The notes below the pieces were generated by a model. That model was not told where the DNA came from and made no database searches. It saw only the letters and a program-made list of their open reading frames with translations. From NCBI GenBank assembly GCA_013152795.1, contig JAADFS010000052.1:1-8716 (forward strand): DNA of 8,716 bases. The letters run 5' to 3'. Of the stretch, positions 1 to 4,846 are shown in pieces. The translations under genes and the position numbers were made by a program. Source of the stretch: Deferribacteres bacterium (GTDB lineage Bacteria; Nitrospirota; Thermodesulfovibrionia; UBA6902). How positions within the stretch are numbered: the first letter of the stretch is position 1; each line of letters begins with the position of its first letter.

Positions 1-1
1 T

Positions 2-835
2 CCGCTGGGAGAGGCGATTGTAAAGAAGGCGAGGGAAGATAATATGGATATAAAAGACCCGGAGGATTTCCAGGCCGTGCCGGGCAGGGGAATCAAGGCT
101 GTAATAGACAACACAGCAGTGCTTCTGGGAAATGCCGATTTTATGCGTAATGAGGGTGTGAGTATCGAAGGACTCCTGAATGAAGCCGCCGTGCTGTCCG
201 GCGAAGGCAAGACCCCGATGTATGTCGCGGCAGGCGGCAAGGCAATCGGCATTGTAGCCGTAGCCGACACATTAAAGGAGAATGCCCGTGATGCCGTAGA
301 GGCTCTTCACAGGCTGGGGGTGGAAGTGGCGATGATCACGGGCGACAATAAAAGGACCGCCGATGCGATTGCAAAACAGGCCGGCATAGACAGGGTTTTC
401 GCCGAGGTGCTTCCCGAGGACAAGGCAAACGAGGTCAAGAAACTCCAGGCTGAAAACAGGGTGGTGGCCATGGTCGGAGACGGTATCAATGACGCCCCGG
501 CCCTTGCACAGGCGGATGTCGGCATTGCAATCGGGACAGGCTCTGATGTGGCGATGGAGGCTTCCGACATTACGCTTATACGCGGGGACCTGAGGGGTGT
601 TGTGGCTTCAATAGCCCTTTCGAGGGCTACCATCAAAAACATAAAGGAGAATCTCTTCTGGGCCTTTGCCTATAATACAATATTAATACCGATTGCCGCG
701 GGTGTGCTTTTCCCGTTTTTCGGTATAGTGCTGAATCCCATGGTTGCAGCAGCGGCAATGGGTATGTCATCCGTGACTGTTGTTTCGAATGCATTAAGAC
801 TGAGGAGGTTCAGATTTAATCTTAATGTTGCATAA
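2..835 (+). CDS. copA: Copper-transporting P1B-type ATPase, C-terminal part (5' truncated)
   Basis: This is the C-terminal 277 residues of a heavy-metal P-type ATPase that uses ATP to export Cu(+) across the inner membrane. The frame is open from base 2, so the gene begins before the window; the ATG at 44 is internal. The sequence opens with PLGEAIVKKA, the tail of the P1B HP motif, whose His would lie just upstream. Then come the nucleotide-binding GRGI loop, MITGDN, PEDKANEV and the hinge GDGINDAPAL. The last two membrane helices carry YNTILIP (YN in helix 7) and MGMSS (M..SS in helix 8), which point to the monovalent copper subgroup (P1B-1). It ends in a basic tail, LRLRRFRF. The phosphorylation loop (DKTGT) and any N-terminal metal-binding domains are outside the window. 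No copper regulator or chaperone is visible nearby. Silver transport cannot be excluded. Confidence 0.95.
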   Translation, partial: PLGEAIVKKAREDNMDIKDPEDFQAVPGRGIKAVIDNTAVLLGNADFMRNEGVSIEGLLNEAAVLSGEGKTPMYVAAGGKAIGIVAVADTLKENARDAVEALHRLGVEVAMITGDNKRTADAIAKQAGIDRVFAEVLPEDKANEVKKLQAENRVVAMVGDGINDAPALAQADVGIAIGTGSDVAMEASDITLIRGDLRGVVASIALSRATIKNIKENLFWAFAYNTILIPIAAGVLFPFFGIVLNPMVAAAAMGMSSVTVVSNALRLRRFRFNLNVA

Positions 836-902
836 ACGGCGGGAGAGTTGTGCGGGTTGCGGGTTCAACGGCTATAAAAGAAATCGCAGATAAAGCTTTT
901 CC

Positions 903-940
903 GGCAGGCTCCCCTGCCCGCTGGCGGTATTTTATGCCGC
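903..940 (+). terminator. Two adjacent hairpins after copA, possible weak terminator
   Basis: A perfect 6-bp stem with a 4-base loop (GGCAGG CTCC CCTGCC, 903-918) is followed by a second stem at 924-940 (7 pairs including one G-T, loop TTT). They lie 68 bases after the ATPase stop. There is no clean run of T after either stem, only TATTTTA inside the second, so intrinsic termination is uncertain. They could equally be structure in the leader of the next gene. Confidence 0.22.
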
Positions 941-961
941 TGTAAGGTATACATTCAGCGG
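937..961 (+). promoter_or_regulatory. Inverted repeat CCGCTG-N13-CAGCGG before the LuxR-type gene
   Basis: CCGCTG at 937-942 and its exact complement CAGCGG at 956-961 flank 13 bases containing GTATAC. The repeat ends 13 bases before the start codon of the LuxR-type regulator, where an operator for autoregulation or a translation-controlling hairpin would sit. The first arm also pairs in the hairpin at 924-940, so the two structures compete. No good -35/-10 pair is visible in this gap; only a TATAAA at 873-878 with a poor TTGTGC upstream. Confidence 0.25.
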
Positions 962-974
962 GGCTGACAGCGGA

Positions 975-1487
975 ATGAGTTTGAAGAAATCCGATGAAAG
1001 ATACAGAAAACTGAAAGAAGAGCTGAAAAAGGCAAAAAAAGAGCTGAGCATTCAGGCCGCCAACCTGAGGGAGGCCAATACCGCGCTGAAGGTCCTGTTG
1101 AAACAGCGGGAAAATGACAGGGCCGAGCTCGAGGAAAAGATTCTCTCCAATGTTGAGACTTTAATTATGCCTTATATCGAGGAATTGAAGAAAACCTGCT
1201 CCGGCGTGGAAGGAGCGGATATTATAGATATTCTGGAGTCAAACCTTAAAGAGATTATCTCCCCTTTTTCATCAAGATTGTCATCTGAATATTTCAAGCT
1301 TACGCCCAGACAGATCATGATAGCCGGGCTTATAAAGGAAGGTAAACAGAGCAAGGATATTGCAAATATATTGAACTTATCCTTTGAGACGGTCAATTGC
1401 CACAGACAGCACATCAGAAAGAAGCTCGGGCTGAATAACAGCAAAGTCAACCTGAGGTCTTTTCTTCTGTCACTATTGTCAGACTGA
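975..1487 (+). CDS. Coiled-coil protein with C-terminal LuxR-type HTH, transcriptional regulator
   Basis: This is a 170-residue cytoplasmic DNA-binding protein. Residues about 5-60 are rich in E, K, L and R with heptad-like spacing (KLKEELKKAKKEL, then LEEKILSNVETL) and should form a coiled coil for dimerisation. Residues 62-107 (MPYIEELKK, DIIESN-like DILESN, ISPFSSRLSS) match the linker usually found between PAS sensor domains and a LuxR output domain. Residues 108-165 are a GerE/LuxR helix-turn-helix: LTPRQ (Q replaces the usual E), IANILNLSFETVNCHRQHIRKKLGL. No sensor or receiver domain is present, and the frame is closed at 891-893, so none is hidden upstream in frame. ATG 975 is the only standard start; its ribosome site is weak (GGGG at 960-963, GCGGA adjoining the ATG). 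It is probably transcribed separately from the kinase gene downstream. Its target genes are unknown. Confidence 0.85.
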   Translation: MSLKKSDERYRKLKEELKKAKKELSIQAANLREANTALKVLLKQRENDRAELEEKILSNVETLIMPYIEELKKTCSGVEGADIIDILESNLKEIISPFSSRLSSEYFKLTPRQIMIAGLIKEGKQSKDIANILNLSFETVNCHRQHIRKKLGLNNSKVNLRSFLLSLLSD

Positions 1488-1512
1488 CTATTTCATATAA
1501 CCATTTTATAGT

Positions 1513-1524
1513 TAATAATTATTA
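1513..1524 (+). promoter_or_regulatory. 12-bp AT palindrome just upstream of the -35 box
   Basis: TAATAATTATTA is a perfect 12-bp palindrome ending one base before the predicted -35 hexamer at 1526. Its place suits an UP element or a regulator site for the kinase-regulator operon. The whole stretch is very AT-rich, so chance is a real alternative. Confidence 0.25.
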
Positions 1525-1525
1525 T

Positions 1526-1553
1526 TTGATCGTACAATAATATAGTGTATAAT
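1526..1553 (+). promoter_or_regulatory. Sigma-70-type promoter for the kinase/response-regulator operon
   Basis: TTGATC (1526-1531) and a perfect TATAAT (1548-1553) are 16 bases apart, in an AT-rich intergenic stretch, on the strand of the downstream kinase gene. Transcription would start near 1560, giving a leader of about 140 bases before ATG 1701. It is the best sigma-70-like match I see in the window. Confidence 0.6.
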
Positions 1554-1562
1554 ATTTATACA
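1546..1562 (+). promoter_or_regulatory. 17-bp inverted repeat over the -10 box, candidate operator
   Basis: TGTATAATATTTATACA has two 7-base arms (TGTATAA / TTATACA) around TAT. It covers the whole predicted -10 box and the likely transcription start, so a bound protein would block the promoter. It shares length and outer bases (TGTAT-N7-ATACA) with the repeat at 4179-4195, upstream of the sigma-54 promoter. NtrC-family activators typically bind 17-bp dyads and may repress their own promoters, so autoregulation by the product of 2782-4140 is plausible. Part of the symmetry comes free with a TATAAT box in AT-rich DNA. Confidence 0.35.
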
Positions 1563-1700
1563 GCTTTCAGCCAAAATTGTAAACAAAAAAACATTGGCCG
1601 ATTAAATTAAATTTACGTTCTCAGAAAAAACCAAGGCAGGGTTGCCCTTACCCGTCTTTTTGAAGAAGGGAATAATCAAAAAAGCAATTCCCGGGATATT
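1563..1700 (+). other. Leader of the kinase operon
   Basis: This is about 140 bases between the predicted transcription start and the kinase ATG. I recognise no riboswitch here. It holds short inverted repeats: GCCAA/TTGGC (1570-1598) and CTTTTTGA with near-complement TCAAAAAAG (1656-1684). From 1611 the kinase frame is open and reads like protein (for example LTRLFEEGNNQ), but it contains no ATG, GTG or TTG before 1701. Confidence 0.3.
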
Positions 1701-2789
1701 ATGAAGAACTTGCAGAGAACCGATAAGATGCTTAAAGACAGAGCTGTCAGGCTGGTAAAGTATGAGAAGGAGACGGCTGTGATGGATAAGTGCACTTTCA
1801 GCGTTGACAGAACTCTCGTTATTGATTCCTGGAGTCCCGGAATGGAAAAGTTGAGCCATAAATTGGCTGAGGAGACCATTGGAAGTAAATTAAACGAGAT
1901 ATTTCCCCTCCTGGAGAACGAGATAGTCCGCGTTTTTAAAAACGGCAGGAGGAGGCATATCAAGAATTTCAGGAATACCTGTTTCATGGGAACGAATCTC
2001 AGCGCTTACATTGATATGATCCCCGTTAAAGACATAAAAGGGGAGGTTAAACAGGTGACCGTAATACTGGAGGGCATTTCAGGGCAATGCCCGCTTTATA
2101 AGAAGGTCAATGACTCAAGGAAGATGGTGGAGATCGGTAAGATAGCCTCATCACTTGCGCACGGTGTCAGAAATCCTCTGAATGCCATAAAGGGAGCGGT
2201 TGTTTATCTGCAGAACAAATACGGACACGAATCCACGCTTATGGAGTTCAGCACAATAATCAACGAAGAAATAGATAGGCTTGACCGTTTCATCTCCAAT
2301 TTCCTGAGTGCGGCCAAAGGAGAATTGAAGTTTCTTTCCGTGAATCTTAATGAGATTCTTAAATCTATCCTTACAATGATCAGGCCACTTGCCGAGACAA
2401 AGGACATTAAAATATCGTGTAATTTTTCAATTCTTCCCCTGATAACCGCTGATGCGATCCAGATAGAGCATGCACTGTTTAACATAATCAACAATTCCCT
2501 TGAGGCAATGCCCGGTGGAGGTTCAATTGATATAAGAACCTCCATGAGAAAGGAAAACGGCAGGGATTACGTTGTAATAAAGATATCCGATACAGGCAAG
2601 GGCATCCCTGAGAAGAAGCTGCGCAGTCTTGGAGAACTGTCCGATGATTCCCGGAGAAATGATAAGGGATTCGGCATTTTCCTTTCACGTGAGATTGTAA
2701 AATCACACAATGGGAAGATGCTATGGGAAACCGTCATTGATAAAGGAACGACATTCAGCATCTTTCTGCCGGTAAAACATAATGAATAA
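1701..2789 (+). CDS. Soluble PAS-domain sensor histidine kinase, NtrB-like
   Basis: This 362-residue kinase should autophosphorylate on His154 and pass the phosphate to Asp57 of the regulator encoded next. Residues about 30-125 form a PAS-like sensor domain (FSVDRTLVIDSWSPGMEKL, ETIGSKLNEIFP). HisKA spans about 141-206 with the H-box SSLAHGVRNPLN. The ATPase domain has the N-box NIINNSLEAM (Asn265), G1 DTGKGI (297-302), G2 GFGIFLSREIV (from 323) and G3 GTTFSIFLP. There is no membrane helix or signal peptide, so it senses a cytoplasmic signal or partner. The lid between G1 and G2 is short and lacks the usual F-box (F.PFF.TK). ATG 1701 has only a weak GGGA; an alternative GTG/ATG at 1779/1782 follows AAGGAG (1767-1772) and would still keep the PAS domain. 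The 3' end overlaps the regulator by 8 bases. It is not the long membrane-bound PrsK type. Confidence 0.93.
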   Translation: MKNLQRTDKMLKDRAVRLVKYEKETAVMDKCTFSVDRTLVIDSWSPGMEKLSHKLAEETIGSKLNEIFPLLENEIVRVFKNGRRRHIKNFRNTCFMGTNLSAYIDMIPVKDIKGEVKQVTVILEGISGQCPLYKKVNDSRKMVEIGKIASSLAHGVRNPLNAIKGAVVYLQNKYGHESTLMEFSTIINEEIDRLDRFISNFLSAAKGELKFLSVNLNEILKSILTMIRPLAETKDIKISCNFSILPLITADAIQIEHALFNIINNSLEAMPGGGSIDIRTSMRKENGRDYVVIKISDTGKGIPEKKLRSLGELSDDSRRNDKGFGIFLSREIVKSHNGKMLWETVIDKGTTFSIFLPVKHNE

Positions 2790-4140
2790 TCAGAACAGAG
2801 CAGATGTCCTTATAGTTGATGACGAGCCGAATGCCCTGAGGGTTTTATCAGCAATTCTCAAGGAAATTCCATATAATGTCCATGAGGCTGATAGTGTTGA
2901 GAACGCCAAGGCAGTGGTTTCAAAAGAAAACATTGATGCGGTTATTACTGATCTCAAGATGCCGGGGGAGGACGGATTATATCTGTTTGAATGGCTGAAA
3001 TCAAATTATCCCGACATCCCGGTCATATTTCTGACGGCATTCGGCACGGTTGATTCTGCGGTTACGGCGATGACAGAGGGTGCCTTTTTCTATTTCATCA
3101 AACCTCCCGACTATGTCAAGCTCAAGGCAGTACTGGCAAGGGCCGTTGAGCAGAAAAGGCTGAGGGACGAAATCTCCAACCTGAGGAGCAGGCTCGAGTC
3201 CACCTACAGGTTTTCCAGTATTGTCGGCAAGAGCCCCAATATGGAAAGTATTTTCAGGATGGTGGAGGCCATAAAGGATTCATCCATCAATGTGCTTATC
3301 AGTGGCGAGACCGGGACAGGCAAGGAGCTTCTGGCAAAGGCCATTCACTACACAAGCAAGAGGCATTACAGGCCTTTTGTGCCGGTTAACTGCGCCGCCG
3401 TGCCCAGGGAGCTTCTGGAGGCGGAATTTTTCGGTTATGAAAAGGGGGCCTTCACAGGGGCTGTCTCAAGAAGGATCGGAAAATTTGAGCAGGCTCACAC
3501 GGGCACATTGTTTCTTGATGAAATCGGGGAACTGGAGCTGTCCCTGCAGGCAAAGATATTAAGGGTTATACAGGAAAAAGAAATTGAACGCATAGGCGGG
3601 ACCGAAAAGATAAAGACAGATATACGTCTGATTGCTTCAACCAACCGCGATCTATCTGAAGAGGTCAAATTAAAAAATTTCAGGGCCGATCTTTATTACC
3701 GCCTGAATGTTGTGCAGATCAAGCTGCCGCCCTTGCGGGAAAGGAAGGGAGATATTCCGCTTCTGGTGACACATTTTATAGACAAATTCTCCCAGCGCGA
3801 GAAGAAATATATATCCTGTGTTTCTCCGGAGGTAATGGAGCTTTTCCATAACTATTCGTGGCCCGGAAATTTAAGAGAGCTTGAAAATATTATCGAGAGG
3901 GCGGTTGTGCTTGCGAGGGGGGAGATTATCGGTATAAATGATATCCCGAAAGAGATGAGAAAACAGGTTAAAAACAACAAGATAACTGCAAACTCCGTAA
4001 AACCGCTCAGGGAACTGGAGAATGAGACGATAATAAACGCCATAAATGCTTTCAACGGCAATAAGTCAAAGGCGGCAAAGGCTCTCGGCATAACAAGAAA
4101 GGCTCTTTACAACCGGCTCAAACAGGTAAATCCCGGTTAA
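2782..4140 (+). CDS. NtrC-family sigma-54-dependent response regulator
   Basis: This 452-residue activator hydrolyses ATP to open sigma-54 RNA polymerase promoters. The receiver domain (about 7-122) has Asp13/Asp14, phospho-acceptor Asp57 (ITDLKMPG), Thr85 and Lys107; the usual KPF is KPPDY. The AAA+ domain (about 145-380) has Walker A GETGTGKE (175-182), the sigma-54 contact loop GAFTGA (222-227), Walker B TLFLDEIGE (Asp246/Glu247), FRADLYYRLNV with the arginine-finger region, and sensor II SWPGNLRELEN. A Fis-type helix-turn-helix closes the protein (NKSKAAKALGITRKALYNRL, 427-446). All key residues are intact. ATG 2782 lies within the end of the kinase gene with little ribosome site of its own, suggesting translational coupling. 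The gene is followed by a sigma-54 promoter at 4435-4450, the obvious candidate target. The receiver sequence looks like AtoC/NtrC rather than the PrsR receiver I recall, so no symbol is given. Confidence 0.96.
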   Translation: MNNQNRADVLIVDDEPNALRVLSAILKEIPYNVHEADSVENAKAVVSKENIDAVITDLKMPGEDGLYLFEWLKSNYPDIPVIFLTAFGTVDSAVTAMTEGAFFYFIKPPDYVKLKAVLARAVEQKRLRDEISNLRSRLESTYRFSSIVGKSPNMESIFRMVEAIKDSSINVLISGETGTGKELLAKAIHYTSKRHYRPFVPVNCAAVPRELLEAEFFGYEKGAFTGAVSRRIGKFEQAHTGTLFLDEIGELELSLQAKILRVIQEKEIERIGGTEKIKTDIRLIASTNRDLSEEVKLKNFRADLYYRLNVVQIKLPPLRERKGDIPLLVTHFIDKFSQREKKYISCVSPEVMELFHNYSWPGNLRELENIIERAVVLARGEIIGINDIPKEMRKQVKNNKITANSVKPLRELENETIINAINAFNGNKSKAAKALGITRKALYNRLKQVNPG

Positions 4141-4178
4141 TACGGCTCTTGTATCACAAACCTGTTCTGCAGCCATTG

Positions 4179-4195
4179 TGTATCCAAAGGATACA
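4179..4195 (+). promoter_or_regulatory. Perfect 17-bp inverted repeat, candidate activator (enhancer) site
   Basis: TGTATCCAAAGGATACA has two perfect 7-base arms around AAA, 39 bases after the regulator stop codon. Read as TGTATC-N5-GATACA it has the size and spacing of NtrC-family sites (NtrC itself: TGCACC-N5-GGTGCA). It lies about 270 bases before the predicted sigma-54 start at 4461, farther than the common 80-200 but workable with DNA looping. A smaller repeat TTGT-ATC-ACAA is at 4149-4159. A weak terminator is the alternative reading, but only ATTATTT follows and the stem is GC-poor. Confidence 0.45.
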
Positions 4196-4434
4196 ATTAT
4201 TTAATCTTCTATCGTATTGAATTTAAAACGAATTTCCGTCTGGATGCCAAACTGTTTCTTTTGTATACATTTATCGCCTTTATGTAACATATCATGCCGC
4301 AGTACATTTTAAATCAGGCCGGAAGAAAATCGCTTTGAGCTTGCAATAAAAATCTCGTTAATACTGATAGATAGACACGTTTTTTTCAGAAAATACTTAA
4401 TGTATTCCCTCTTGCAGCAGAGGGGTAGCCCTGA
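4196..4434 (+). other. AT-rich spacer between enhancer-like site and sigma-54 promoter
   Basis: I see no gene here. It contains an isolated TGTATACA (4262-4269), which is the half-site of the 17-bp repeats with no spacer, and AATAC-TTAAT-GTATT (4392-4406), an inverted repeat 28 bases upstream of the -24 box. A weak sigma-70-like pair, TTGAGC (4335-4340) and TAATAC (4359-4364) with an 18-base gap, could give basal transcription. The richness in A and T would suit bending between activator and polymerase. Confidence 0.3.
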
Positions 4435-4450
4435 GGGCATGATAATTGCT
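4435..4450 (+). promoter_or_regulatory. Sigma-54 (RpoN) -24/-12 promoter
   Basis: GGGCATGATAATTGCT matches the sigma-54 consensus TGGCACG-N4-TTGC(A/T) at all but two of the 12 specified bases. The invariant GG (4436-4437) and GC (4448-4449) have the required 10-base spacing. Transcription should start near 4461. It faces the receiver/TPR/transferase genes and stands about 300 bases after a gene for a sigma-54 activator. A GCCCTGAGGGC palindrome (4428-4438) overlaps the -24 element. I screened the gaps 836-974, 1563-1700 and 4196-4450 for the GG-N10-GC pattern; this was the only good match. Confidence 0.65.
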
Positions 4451-4465
4451 GTATTCTATATGCTC

Positions 4466-4846
4466 ATGTCTTCCTTAAAGAAAATATTAATTATTGATGA
4501 AGATAATTTCTCTCGCGTGTGTTCAGCAATACTGAATGATGAGGGATATCAGATCAGGCTTGCGGTGTCACTGGAAGATGCTGACCGTGTTATTCACAAC
4601 GGCGGCATCTCACTGGTTGTTTCAAGCTATCCTTATGCACAGTCATTCCTGAAATCAAAAAAATTCAGGGGGATGCCCACAATAGTTCTTTCCAATGAAT
4701 TAAATGATGATCTGATAGAAGTGATGAAAAATATAGAAAATTCAATATGCCTGCTGAAACCACTTGATTTCGAGAGATTTAAATATATAGTCCGCGGAAT
4801 CATAAACGGGTACCTGAATCTGTCGGGGGGGAATATCCTTGCGTAA
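4466..4846 (+). CDS. Degenerate receiver-domain protein lacking the phospho-acceptor Asp
   Basis: This is a stand-alone receiver-like protein of 126 residues from this start. It begins almost at the fold's first strand (KKILIIDEDN, acid residues kept) and retains the conserved Ser/Thr (IVLSNE) and Lys (LLKPLD). Where the phospho-acceptor Asp should be, after LVVS, it has Ser (codon 4625-4627) followed by Tyr-Pro, so aspartyl phosphorylation is not expected. There is no output domain. It may dock on another protein, for example the kinase or the NtrC-like regulator, as an adaptor or brake (inference). In-frame ATGs also occur at 4400, 4439 and 4460. The first two lie upstream of the predicted sigma-54 start (about 4461), none has a good ribosome site, and the first 20 or so codons from 4400 add nothing recognisable. 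The 3' end overlaps the lipoprotein gene by 8 bases. Confidence 0.8.
   Translation: MSSLKKILIIDEDNFSRVCSAILNDEGYQIRLAVSLEDADRVIHNGGISLVVSSYPYAQSFLKSKKFRGMPTIVLSNELNDDLIEVMKNIENSICLLKPLDFERFKYIVRGIINGYLNLSGGNILA

Noticed and set aside
307..642. Minus-strand open frame across the ATPase
   Set aside because: It lies opposite the strongly conserved TGDN and GDGINDAP coding region and has no recognisable domain; it is a shadow of the real gene.
945..960. GG-N10-GC pattern (GG 946-947, GC 958-959) as a second sigma-54 promoter before the LuxR-type gene
   Set aside because: Apart from the GG/GC pair and one A it does not match the consensus; both the TGGCAC and TTGC flanks are poor, and such spacing occurs by chance.
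1563..1700. Riboswitch (for example cyclic-di-GMP) in the kinase leader
   Set aside because: I cannot find the conserved core of any riboswitch I know; only short, weak inverted repeats are present.
1602..1987. Two minus-strand open frames over the kinase leader and PAS region
   Set aside because: They overlap a well-supported plus-strand gene, have no ribosome site worth noting and show no protein family features.
3290..3562. Plus-strand open frame inside the regulator gene
   Set aside because: It is an alternative frame across Walker A, GAFTGA and Walker B codons, which are clearly translated in the regulator frame.
2782..4140. Naming the regulator prsR
   Set aside because: The receiver sequence looks like the general NtrC/AtoC type and the partner kinase is soluble, unlike the PrsK/PrsR pair; the neighbouring PrsT-like gene alone is not enough.
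4179..4195. Rho-independent terminator after the regulator gene
   Set aside because: The stem has only 7 pairs with three G/C pairs and is followed by ATTATTT rather than a T run; the exact 17-bp symmetry fits a protein-binding site better.
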